From assembly GCA_021604505.1 (NCBI GenBank), contig BQJC01000001.1, positions 62,001-126,000 of the forward strand: a DNA stretch of 64,000 nt, written 5' to 3'. This document shows positions 1 through 7,243 of the stretch, piece by piece. The first letter of the stretch is position 1; every line of letters begins with the position of its first letter. Both the position numbers and the translations under genes were made by a program. The notes under the pieces are model-generated. The model was not told the origin of the DNA. It saw only the letters and a list, made by a program, of their open reading frames with translations, and ran no database searches. The DNA is from Nitrospinaceae bacterium (GTDB taxonomy: Bacteria > Nitrospinota > Nitrospinia > Nitrospinales > VA-1).

Positions 1-290
1 TGTTCCAGAGCCATCAGGTTGCTGTGATCCATTGCCAGAATGAGATCGAGCTGCTTAAAATCCGAGGTTTGAAATTGCTGTCCGCGAGAGTTCAATTGCA
101 CGTTATATTTGTTGGCGGTCTTTTGCATTCTTTCGTCCGGCGGCGACCCGATGTGCCAGTTTCCCGTGCCGGCGGAGGAGATGAGGATCTTGTCATCAAG
201 CCCCTCTTTGGCGACCAGTTTTTCAAACACCCCCTGGGCGAGGGGCGAGCGGCAAATGTTTCCCAGACAAACAAAACAGACTTCGATCAT
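1..290 (-). CDS. Low-molecular-weight protein tyrosine phosphatase (truncated by window edge)
   Basis: Translating the minus strand from the ATG at 290 gives a protein that begins MIEVCFVCLGNICRSP. This holds the CX5R(S/T) P-loop (Cys8 to Arg14) of low-molecular-weight phosphotyrosine phosphatases, followed by the SSAGTGNWH segment typical of the family. Members dephosphorylate tyrosine on bacterial tyrosine kinases of exopolysaccharide systems, or on other targets. About 96 residues are present. The C-terminal part, including the usual DP(Y/W) general-acid loop, lies outside the window. It is divergently oriented to purB, with about 130 bases between them. The arsenate reductase branch shares this fold and cannot be excluded without the C-terminus. 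Confidence 0.85.
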   Translation of the reverse strand, partial: MIEVCFVCLGNICRSPLAQGVFEKLVAKEGLDDKILISSAGTGNWHIGSPPDERMQKTANKYNVQLNSRGQQFQTSDFKQLDLILAMDHSNLMALE

Positions 291-422
291 CGTATAATCT
301 CTTGATTGATTTAGAGTGCGATTGCGTTTAAGATTGGCGCGTCACCATCGATCCATCCATTTTATAAAACTGACCGGACCCCATCAACTTTATATCGGTT
401 TAAAAAACGTGAGGAGATTGAT

Positions 423-1715
423 TTGATCGAACGCTACACGCTCCCGGAAATGGCCGCTATCTGGGAGCCAGAAAATAAATTCGATATCTGGCTGAAAATC
501 GAAATTCTCGCCTGCGAAGCCCTGGCAAACCGCAAGGAAATCCCCAGATCCGCCGTCGAGGAAATCAAAAAGAAGGCCCGGTTCGATATTCCCCGCATCG
601 ATGAGATCGAACGCGAAGTCAAGCACGACGTCATCGCCTTTTTAACCTGCGTATCCGAAAACGTCGGGGAATCCGCCCGTTACATGCATCTCGGGCTGAC
701 CTCCTCCGACGTGCTGGACACGGCCTTCGCCGTGCAGTTGAAGCAGGCCGCAACACTGATCCTCAAGGGCGCTGTGGGGCTTCAGGAAGCGGTGAAAAAA
801 CAAGCGCTTCTGCATAAAAACACGGCGATGATCGGGCGTTCACACGGGATTCACGGCGAGCCTATCACCTTCGGGTTCAAACTGGCCATCTGGTACGAGG
901 AACTGGGGCGCAATATTGAGCGATTAAAACAGGCCAGGCGGAGGGTCGCGTACGGACAGATTTCCGGCGCTATGGGGACGTTTGCCAGCGTGGACCCGGA
1001 TGTGGAGGAATATGTCTGCAAGAAGCTGGGGTTGAAGCCGGCGCCCGTGTCCAGTCAGATCATCCAGCGCGACCGGCACGCCGAGTATTTCAGCACCCTG
1101 GCGATTCTGGCAGGCACGCTGGACAAGATCGCCGTGGAAATCCGTCATTTGCAACGGACGGAGGTTCTGGAAGCCGAGGAGTTTTTCTCGAGCGGGCAAA
1201 AAGGCTCCTCCGCCATGCCGCATAAGAGAAATCCCGTGGTGTCCGAGCAGATGTCCGGTCTCGCCCGGGTGATCCGCGCCAACGCCCAGGCGGCGCTGGA
1301 AAACATGGCCCTCTGGCACGAGCGCGACATCAGCCATTCGTCCGTCGAGCGGGTGATCGGACCGGACAGCACCATCCTTCTGCATTATATGTTGAACCGC
1401 ATGACCCGCATGATCGACCGCTTGATGGTCTACCCCAAAAACATGATGAAGAATCTGGAAATCACCCGAGGATTGGTGTTTTCGCAAAGCGTTCTCCTGG
1501 CGCTGGTGCAAAAAGGCGTGACCCGGGAAGATGCCTACCGCATGGTGCAGAAAAACGCCATGCAGGTCTGGGAAAAGGGCAAGGAGTTTCTTCCGCTTTT
1601 GAATAAAGATAAGGACATCAAGAAATTTCTGTCCGATAAGGAACTGGAAAAAGCGTTTCAATTGGAATCGCAATTCAAAAACATCGACCGGATTTATAAA
1701 CGGGTTTTTAAATAA
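423..1715 (+). CDS. purB: Adenylosuccinate lyase
   Basis: PurB cleaves SAICAR to AICAR plus fumarate, and adenylosuccinate to AMP plus fumarate, in de novo purine synthesis. The 430-residue length is normal. The fumarase/aspartase superfamily signature GSSAMPHKRNP is present near residues 260-270, and TSSDVLDTA lies near residue 92. The start is a TTG at 423 with a good Shine-Dalgarno GAGGAG at 411-416, six bases upstream. purC follows 114 bases downstream on the same strand, so the two may be co-transcribed. The gap holds a strong hairpin that could reduce read-through. Confidence 0.97.
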   Translation: MIERYTLPEMAAIWEPENKFDIWLKIEILACEALANRKEIPRSAVEEIKKKARFDIPRIDEIEREVKHDVIAFLTCVSENVGESARYMHLGLTSSDVLDTAFAVQLKQAATLILKGAVGLQEAVKKQALLHKNTAMIGRSHGIHGEPITFGFKLAIWYEELGRNIERLKQARRRVAYGQISGAMGTFASVDPDVEEYVCKKLGLKPAPVSSQIIQRDRHAEYFSTLAILAGTLDKIAVEIRHLQRTEVLEAEEFFSSGQKGSSAMPHKRNPVVSEQMSGLARVIRANAQAALENMALWHERDISHSSVERVIGPDSTILLHYMLNRMTRMIDRLMVYPKNMMKNLEITRGLVFSQSVLLALVQKGVTREDAYRMVQKNAMQVWEKGKEFLPLLNKDKDIKKFLSDKELEKAFQLESQFKNIDRIYKRVFK

Positions 1716-1724
1716 AGTCATATG

Positions 1725-1798
1725 GTAAACCTCTCCCGGAGCATGAGAATTGTCCTCTCCCCCCGTGGGGGGCGAGGATTCAGGTGAGGGGGGAGATT
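1725..1798. repeat. GC-rich hairpin / possible dispersed intergenic repeat
   Basis: The purB-purC gap holds an inverted repeat, with left arm 1754-1764 (CCTCTCCCCCC) and right arm 1767-1777 (GGGGGGCGAGG), paired apart from one T/C mismatch and a very short loop. It is flanked by further CCTCTCC and GGTGAGGGGGGAG blocks. This look is typical of short repeats scattered between genes in many bacterial genomes. That it is dispersed is inferred, because no second clear copy was seen in this window. There is no T-run on the plus side, so a classical terminator is unlikely. Confidence 0.45.
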
Positions 1799-1829
1799 TC
1801 TTCTTTAAATTATTGAATCGGAAATATTC

Positions 1830-2534
1830 ATGAAACAACAAGAAAAATTATACGAAGGCAAAGCCAAGATTATTTATTCCACAGAGAATCCCGATCTTGT
1901 GATCCAGTATTTCAAAGACGACGCCACCGCATTTGACGGCATCAAAAAAGGCACGATTGTCGACAAGGGCGTTATCAACAATCACGTGTCCACCCGGATC
2001 TTTCAGTATCTGGAGGAGAATGGCGTGAAGACGCATTTTGTCGAAGCGTTGAGCGACCGGGAGATGCTGGTGAAAAACCTGGAGATCATTCCGGTGGAAG
2101 TGGTGTTTAGAAACGTGGCGGCGGGCAGTTTATGCAAGCGGCTGGGCATCGAAGAGGCCAAGCCGCTCGACCCTCCGATACAAGAATTTTTTTACAAAAG
2201 CGATCCCCTGCACGATCCGATGATCAACGAATCGCACATTAAAACTTTCGAATGGGCCACGGAAAACGAGGTCCAGTTGCTCAAATCCGAAGGGGCGAAA
2301 GTCAATCAGTTGATGTCTGATTTTTTTAAGGAACGCGGCATCCGGCTGGTGGATTTCAAACTGGAATTCGGCAGACATAAAGGCGAAGTCTTGCTCGGCG
2401 ATGAAATCAGCCCCGACGGTTGCCGCCTGTGGGACTGGGAAACGGGAGAAAAAATGGACAAGGACCGCTTCCGTTTCAGCCTCGGAAGCGTGGAAGAAAA
2501 GTATCAGGAAGTTTACAAGCTGGTGTGCGGGTAG
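1830..2534 (+). CDS. purC: Phosphoribosylaminoimidazole-succinocarboxamide synthase (SAICAR synthetase)
   Basis: PurC ligates aspartate to CAIR using ATP, giving SAICAR, the substrate of the neighbouring PurB. The 234-residue length is the bacterial single-domain norm. The N-terminus (LYEGKAKIIY) and the VEVVFRNVAAGSLCKRLG signature near residues 88-105 are diagnostic. So is the late segment DFKLEFGRHKGEVLLGDEIS. The start is the ATG at 1830; its ribosome binding site is weak. The clustering of purB and purC fits a purine operon, while purH sits alone at 21.3 kb. Confidence 0.97.
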   Translation: MKQQEKLYEGKAKIIYSTENPDLVIQYFKDDATAFDGIKKGTIVDKGVINNHVSTRIFQYLEENGVKTHFVEALSDREMLVKNLEIIPVEVVFRNVAAGSLCKRLGIEEAKPLDPPIQEFFYKSDPLHDPMINESHIKTFEWATENEVQLLKSEGAKVNQLMSDFFKERGIRLVDFKLEFGRHKGEVLLGDEISPDGCRLWDWETGEKMDKDRFRFSLGSVEEKYQEVYKLVCG

Positions 2535-2632
2535 GGGGAATGAGGAATAAGTGGGTTTTGATGGTTATCGGGTTTTGATGATTAAATTGGAAAACCTGGT
2601 CCCATCACCTCAATTAAGTTAGAAACCAAATT

Positions 2633-3574
2633 ATGAAAATAGGGGTTATCGGTTGCGGTCTTGTGGGATCCGCCTGTGCCAACGCGTGTGTGTTGCGCGG
2701 GGTAGGCACCGAAATTATTTTCATAGATAAAAAACCGGACTTAGCGCTTGCCCAGGCAGAAGATATTTTACATGCGACCCCTTTTGCTTTTCCCATCTCA
2801 TGTCGAGCAGGAAACTACGATGATTTAGAAAATGCAGGCATTGTCATCATAGCCGCAGGGGTTAGCCAGAAACCAGGTGAAACCCGGTTGGATTTGCTGA
2901 AAAGAAATGCAAATGTATTTGCCGACATCATCCCAAAAATTTTAAAACATTCAAGCGATGCAATTTTACTGATAGCAACCAATCCAGTCGATGTTATGAC
3001 GCATTTGGCTGCTAAAATTTCCGCCAACCACAGCGATCATAATCCCCGCCGGATTATTGGTTCTGGAACCATTTTAGATACTGCCCGGTTTAGATCATTA
3101 CTGGGGCAATACTTGGGGGTTTCCAGCCATTCGGTACATGGTCATGTTCTCGGCGAACATGGCGATTCAGAAGTCTTAAATTGGTCAGGCACAACTGTCA
3201 GCAGCATGCCGCTCATGCGATTCGCCACTCAGGCGGGTGCTCCTATTACAAAAAAAATACAAATGCAAATCGACGATAATGTGCGCCGAGCGGCTTACCG
3301 CATTATCCAAGGCAAAGGAGCTACCTGGTATGGAATTGCCGCTGGTGTTACACGTATTGCTCAAGCGATTGTGAATGACGAACACACGGTTCTGACATGT
3401 TCAGCTCTCACTCCAAAAATTGAAAATGTGTCTGAGGTGAGCCTTTCTATACCGCGTATCATTTCTGCTCAGGGTATTAAACGAACTATTTATCCAGCGT
3501 TGAACAAGGAAGAAAGTAAGGCGCTTCGTGCTAGCGCCGAAATTTTAAAGGAAGCTATTGAGCAACTCGAATAA
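2633..3574 (+). CDS. ldh: L-lactate dehydrogenase-type 2-hydroxyacid dehydrogenase (LDH/MDH family)
   Basis: This NAD-dependent enzyme interconverts a 2-oxoacid and a 2-hydroxyacid. The Rossmann motif GCGLVGSA is at residues 7-14, the catalytic His176 lies in GEHGDSE, and Asp149/Arg152 lie in LDTARF. The substrate-loop residue is Gln79 in QKPGETR, where malate dehydrogenases carry Arg; this points to lactate/pyruvate. The length (313) is normal. The gene is visibly richer in A/T and in AAA/ATT-type codons than purB and purC, which may reflect lateral acquisition. No lactate permease or other fermentation gene is adjacent. Malate specificity is possible but less likely. Confidence 0.88.
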   Translation: MKIGVIGCGLVGSACANACVLRGVGTEIIFIDKKPDLALAQAEDILHATPFAFPISCRAGNYDDLENAGIVIIAAGVSQKPGETRLDLLKRNANVFADIIPKILKHSSDAILLIATNPVDVMTHLAAKISANHSDHNPRRIIGSGTILDTARFRSLLGQYLGVSSHSVHGHVLGEHGDSEVLNWSGTTVSSMPLMRFATQAGAPITKKIQMQIDDNVRRAAYRIIQGKGATWYGIAAGVTRIAQAIVNDEHTVLTCSALTPKIENVSEVSLSIPRIISAQGIKRTIYPALNKEESKALRASAEILKEAIEQLE

Positions 3575-3717
3575 TAAGTCGGATTTTTTTAGTGCTTTTT
3601 GTTACGCATTTTTTGAATTGACGTAAAATTCTTTGTTTTTTGCTTGGGTGGTAAGAATAGCAAAGGAGGACGAGAATAGAGGGGATTGTTCTAGTTGGGA
3701 AGGTGAACGGGTATCCC

Positions 3718-3987
3718 CTAAAGGTCCTTGCACTGCATGGACTTTGCTTTTCTCGACTGGCATTCGATGTTTTCGGTCATGCCGTTGGCGGCGCCGCCAC
3801 ATGCGGTGGTGATGGCGACCATCATGGTTTCTTCCTTTTGCACACCTTTGACCGTCTGGCAAACTTCAATGTCTTTATAGACAATACAGGCATGGCACTC
3901 GTATTTGTTTCCCGTCCAGATCAGGGAAAAAGAAAGGTAGCTGATGAAAAGCAGAAAAACGATGGTTAGAATCGCGCCTTTGGACAT
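3718..3987 (-). CDS. Small membrane-anchored cysteine-containing protein, unknown
   Basis: The 89-residue protein has one N-terminal hydrophobic segment (about residues 5-24) and a short exported or cytoplasmic tail with six cysteines, including YECHAC, EVCQ and TACGG. No family is recognised. The ATG at 3987 lies just 6 bases after the orn stop, so the gene probably belongs to the same minus-strand transcript. The many cysteines in a short tail suggest metal binding or disulfides. That is only a guess. Confidence 0.6.
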   Translation of the reverse strand: MSKGAILTIVFLLFISYLSFSLIWTGNKYECHACIVYKDIEVCQTVKGVQKEETMMVAITTACGGAANGMTENIECQSRKAKSMQCKDL

Positions 3988-3993
3988 GAGTTT

Positions 3994-4578
3994 TCAGGAG
4001 CCTTTGGGATCGGTGAGAATGGCTTGATCGTTTAAGGAAAAATAATGCTTGCGGTAAAAAATCAGTTCTTCCAGGGATTCGCGCACGTCAATATCCGCCG
4101 AATGCACCTGGCTTTTCTTTGGAAATTTGGGGCCCTGAGGAAACCAGCGTTTGACCAGTTCCTTGACGGAGGTGACGTCGATACTGCGGTAATGGAAATA
4201 ATCGTGAAGCTCGCGCATGTATTTGATCAGAAACCGTCTGTCCTGGGCGATGGAATTGCCGCAGAGCGGTGAGGTTTCAGGCGGACAGTATTGCTTGATG
4301 AAATCAAGGGTGATCCGCTCCGCTTCCTGATCGGTGATGGTGGATTCCATCACGCGGTTGGTCAACCCGGACGCGCCGTGCGTTGTGGTGTTCCAGGCGT
4401 CCATCCGCGAAAGAATCGCGTTGCTCTGGTTGATCGCCAGACAGGGACCTTCTTCTAATATATTCAAATCGCTGTCCGTGACCAGGGTGGCGATTTCGAT
4501 GATCAATTCTTTGTCCGGGTCCAGACCGGTCATTTCCAGATCCATCCACACCAGGTTGCTTGACGATTGTTTGCTCAT
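3994..4578 (-). CDS. orn: Oligoribonuclease
   Basis: Orn is a DEDDh 3'-5' exonuclease that degrades di- to pentaribonucleotides, including pGpG from c-di-GMP breakdown. The first motif WMDLEMTGLD (Asp13, Glu15) is at residues 11-20. The middle Asp lies in SIAQDRRFL, and HSADIDVRESLEEL gives the final His and Asp. The length (194) fits closely. A ribosome binding site AAGGAA sits just before the ATG at 4578. A c-di-GMP-style regulatory module lies elsewhere in the window (47-51 kb), but no link is visible. Confidence 0.95.
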   Translation of the reverse strand: MSKQSSSNLVWMDLEMTGLDPDKELIIEIATLVTDSDLNILEEGPCLAINQSNAILSRMDAWNTTTHGASGLTNRVMESTITDQEAERITLDFIKQYCPPETSPLCGNSIAQDRRFLIKYMRELHDYFHYRSIDVTSVKELVKRWFPQGPKFPKKSQVHSADIDVRESLEELIFYRKHYFSLNDQAILTDPKGS

Positions 4579-4638
4579 GGTTCCTTTCAGTTTGAGTGCA
4601 TGATTTAGCGGCTTGTGGCAAGATGCGGCCAGCTCGAC

Positions 4639-5151
4639 TCATTGGTTTTTTTCAATGATCTTTCCCACCGATTGATTCTTCATCAATTCCTGGATTTTAG
4701 GGTCCGTACCGACTCGATTCAGGTTTCCCTGCTGGATGGCCTCCATGAGTTCTCTGTCCTGAAGGATTTCCTGCACCGAGGGATCATTTTGAAGCTGTTG
4801 TATGAGTTGTACGGTTTCAGGATCGCTCAGCATCTCCTGTTGTAACCGGTCGATTTGCTGGGAGCTTTGCGTTGACTGCGTTTCATCCTGCGATGAAGCC
4901 CCGGCGTTCGAATCACCTGCGGGATGAATCGCCCTGATTTTACTCTCGGGCAGGGAAATGGTGCCCAATACATCCGAGTTGATTTGATAGACCCCTTGAG
5001 AATAGGACAGGATGCTTCCCTGGATAACACTGCCATCCTTTAACTCAAACCGATTCAGGGAGTTGGCTAAGGCCAGGGACCCTGAAAAAAGGACGGCGAA
5101 TAAAAAAACCTGTCCGGAAGCAATTATTTTTCCTTGGGGTAGCGTGGTCAT
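4639..5151 (-). CDS. Exported protein with N-terminal beta module and STI1-like C-terminal repeat
   Basis: The 170-residue protein has a signal-peptide-like N-terminus ending near residue 29 (SLALANS). A short beta-rich module follows at about 34-75 (FELKDGSVIQG ... GTISLPESKIRAI). After a Ser/Gln linker comes a helical region at about 104-168, with Asp-Pro steps at 110-111, 123-124 and 150-151 and the pattern DPxxQxLxxxxDPSVQEIL. This resembles STI1/DP co-chaperone domains, which in other proteins bind hydrophobic helices of clients. The gene lies 60 bases upstream of orn on the same strand. A chaperone-like envelope role is inference. Confidence 0.65.
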   Translation of the reverse strand: MTTLPQGKIIASGQVFLFAVLFSGSLALANSLNRFELKDGSVIQGSILSYSQGVYQINSDVLGTISLPESKIRAIHPAGDSNAGASSQDETQSTQSSQQIDRLQQEMLSDPETVQLIQQLQNDPSVQEILQDRELMEAIQQGNLNRVGTDPKIQELMKNQSVGKIIEKNQ

Positions 5152-5292
5152 AAGGAGGTTTGAAGTGAAGGCGCCTGAGAAAACCCGGAACTCTTGTTGA
5201 TAAAATACGTTATCGGGCTTTTGGGTGAAGATTTTAACCCAAATTCGCCCAAATATGAACCTAAATCGAAAAAACGGTGGAAGAAGTGACCG

Positions 5293-6165
5293 TTATTTGG
5301 ACCCCACAGCCAGAGGAATCTCGTCTTCTTTGTTTCCACTGCGTTTTTCCTCAGTGCCCTGATTGAGTTCCAGGGTCAGGCATTTGTTGGCCCCTCCCGC
5401 CTTCAGGAACTCCGTCACCGGTTTGATAAAAACTGCGTAGCCAGCCTTTTCCAATTGATTTTTAAGGTCATTTCCCGCGTGATTCAGGATGATGTTTTTT
5501 CCCGCCAGGACCGCATTGCAAACGAAGTTAAGGCCGTCGTTTTCCGACACCAGAATCCGGTTTTCAGGAGCCGTGTGTTGTTCAATCAATCTCAACGATT
5601 CTTGATCGAAAGCCGGAGGATAGTACATGACCCTGCCATCGAGTAAAGGACAGAAGCAGGTGTCCAGATGATAAAACCGGGAATCCACCAGTTTGAGGGA
5701 AATCACCTGCATTTGGAGTTCATCAGCCAGGATCGCATGTGCCTTGAGATCGGTTCGAAAGCCATGAGCTGCCCAAAGCAGGCTTTTCCCAGGTTGTAGC
5801 AGGGCGTCTCCAGCTCCCTCAAAATAAACCGATTTTGGCCACTCCACCACCTCATATCCATGAGATTGAAACCAGTCCTGGAAAAAAGGTTCTTCGTCGC
5901 GCCTTTCATTGTGCCGAAAACGGCTCGGAATAAACTTGTTCTTCAGGATCAGTCCGGCGTTGGCGGTAAAGACCAGATCGGGAACATGCCGTTGGGGTTT
6001 GATGAGTTTGACTTCGGCAAATTGCGTCAGGGTGGAGAAAAAATCTTCCCATTGCCGGGTAGCCAGGCTCGTGTCCACTTTTCCAATTTGGCCTGTCATC
6101 CAGGGGTTGATCGAATAGTGGACCTCGAAATAATCTGGAGAGCACATTAAAAAACGCTGAGTCAT
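5293..6165 (-). CDS. Amidinotransferase-fold hydrolase, dimethylarginine dimethylaminohydrolase (DDAH)-like
   Basis: Members of this pentein-fold family hydrolyse dimethylarginine or arginine to citrulline, or transfer amidino groups. The 290 residues include DLVFTANAG (63-71), FEGAGD (115-120, substrate acid), the His in FYHLDTCF (His166) and the C-terminal nucleophile Cys262 in GGANKCLTLEL. That arrangement matches DDAH and related N-omega-arginine hydrolases better than arginine deiminase, which is about 400 residues long. An AGGAGG lies 10 bases before the ATG. The C-terminal tail is basic/acidic and runs past the core. The exact substrate cannot be read from sequence; ornithine- or citrulline-forming variants are alternatives. 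Confidence 0.85.
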   Translation of the reverse strand: MTQRFLMCSPDYFEVHYSINPWMTGQIGKVDTSLATRQWEDFFSTLTQFAEVKLIKPQRHVPDLVFTANAGLILKNKFIPSRFRHNERRDEEPFFQDWFQSHGYEVVEWPKSVYFEGAGDALLQPGKSLLWAAHGFRTDLKAHAILADELQMQVISLKLVDSRFYHLDTCFCPLLDGRVMYYPPAFDQESLRLIEQHTAPENRILVSENDGLNFVCNAVLAGKNIILNHAGNDLKNQLEKAGYAVFIKPVTEFLKAGGANKCLTLELNQGTEEKRSGNKEDEIPLAVGSK

Positions 6166-6309
6166 GCCTCAAAGCCTCCTGTTCTTCAAAGGTTTCATAC
6201 TACTATTATAAAGGGTTTGCCCATGGAATGGAGATCGTTTTTAATTTCAAACGGCTGGCAAACAAAAAAATTGAAAATCCGGAAGTTTCAAAAGGGGGTG
6301 AGGAGGAGG

Positions 6310-6344
6310 GGGGGCGGGCCGATCGTGGCATCGAACCCGCCCCC
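6310..6344. repeat. GC-rich perfect inverted repeat with nested inner stem
   Basis: The arms GGGGGCGGG (6310-6318) and CCCGCCCCC (6336-6344) pair perfectly over nine bases. Inside the 17-base loop, CGAT (6320-6323) and ATCG (6330-6333) can pair again. No T-run follows on the minus strand in the expected place, so it is either a Rho-independent-like barrier, an mRNA-stabilising 3' structure for the TPR gene, or a repeat element. Confidence 0.6.
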
Positions 6345-6441
6345 ACAAAAAGGAGAAGAAAAAGTAATAAATCCATTATAAATTTATTGAATTAAAAAGG
6401 TATTAACGCAAAATTAAATAATTTTAATCTCTTAAACCGCA

Positions 6442-6470
6442 AAAGCCCATCCGTTTTTCCTGATGGCTTT
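6442..6470 (-). terminator. Probable terminator of the TPR/glnD transcript
   Basis: Read on the minus strand, AAAGCC plus ATC-type pairs form a nine-pair stem with one bulged base and a ten-base loop, followed by TTTT. It lies about 50 bases past the stop of the TPR gene, where a terminator would be expected. Confidence 0.5.
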
Positions 6471-6520
6471 ATTTTAAATGGAAAGGGTGATTCAGGGAGA
6501 ATGGAAAGGAAGCGTGGAAA

Positions 6521-7243
6521 TTATTTGTTAAATTCCTCCAACTCAAAGACAGCTTTTTCATAGGTTTTACGGACGAGTTCCAGATTGTTTTCCAGCCACA
6601 GGTCGGAAAAATCGGGGGGGTAAATAGCAAAGCCTTTGATTTGTTGCACCATGATTCTTGAATCGCGGTACCAGGAGATATTCTTTTTCTTTTTAAATAT
6701 TTTTTTGGCCGTTTGCAATTGCTTTGTCGCCGCGTCCGGTTGCCGGTTCCCGAAAAGGGCCAGAGCCAGCGCGACATTGCCCAGACCTTCATCGGGTCGA
6801 AGCTCAACCGCTTTTTTAAAAGCTTCGATCGCTTCAGGATAATTTTTTACTTTTGCCAGAGCATTTCCCAGGTGAAATTGGGCATCAAAATGATCCGGTT
6901 CCGAGTTGGTGAGCTGTTTGAGTATTTCAACGGCTTTGAAAGGCTCGGCCAACTTTAAGTAGGTGCTGGAAAGCTTGAGCGTGCTGGGAGTTTGGAACGG
7001 TTTCCCAGGATTGGATTTAAGCAGTTGTTCCCAAGTTTGTACCGCCTCGCCATAAAACCCTTCTTTATCCAGTTGGGTGGCTTTTTGATAGAGTTCATCG
7101 GCGGTTTCCGCTTTCACCGGGGAAGTGGAGAAAACAATCATCGCCATCAAATTTAAGGCTAGAACGAATAAACGGCCCATGGTCCTGGTGGATTCCGAGA
7201 GATTAAAGGGTTTCCTGTAAAACGAAAATAGTTTTTGAGCCAT
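6521..7243 (-). CDS. Exported TPR-repeat protein
   Basis: The 240-residue protein has an N-terminal hydrophobic segment at about 21-45 ending in SPVKAETADE, which looks like a signal peptide. Tetratricopeptide repeats follow at about 45-170; the clearest is HFDAQFHLGNALAKVKNYPE with its continuation. The C-terminal 70 residues are basic/aromatic and do not match TPRs. The ATG overlaps the stop of glnD in the arrangement TAATG, so translation is probably coupled. TPRs mediate protein contacts; the partner is unknown. The link to glnD suggests co-expression, not a shared pathway. Confidence 0.8.
   Translation of the reverse strand: MAQKLFSFYRKPFNLSESTRTMGRLFVLALNLMAMIVFSTSPVKAETADELYQKATQLDKEGFYGEAVQTWEQLLKSNPGKPFQTPSTLKLSSTYLKLAEPFKAVEILKQLTNSEPDHFDAQFHLGNALAKVKNYPEAIEAFKKAVELRPDEGLGNVALALALFGNRQPDAATKQLQTAKKIFKKKKNISWYRDSRIMVQQIKGFAIYPPDFSDLWLENNLELVRKTYEKAVFELEEFNK

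Larger units (their letters stand above)
6166..6520. other. Gene-free 355-base stretch with two hairpins
   Basis: No open reading frame with a credible start and ribosome binding site was seen. The stretch holds the upstream region of the DDAH-like gene, a very GC-rich hairpin (6310-6344), an AT-rich section, and a terminator-like hairpin (6442-6470) just past the end of the TPR gene. Its G-rich run at 6296-6318 stands out from the AT-rich surroundings. Confidence 0.6.

Noticed and set aside
924-1841. Long antisense frame over purB (305 codons)
   Set aside because: It overlaps a confidently assigned gene and reads as His/Gln/Phe-rich low-likelihood protein; a codon-bias shadow.
5151-5193. 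AAGGAGG Shine-Dalgarno-like string on the plus strand followed by GTG
   Set aside because: The frame after it ends within eleven codons, so it does not start a gene.
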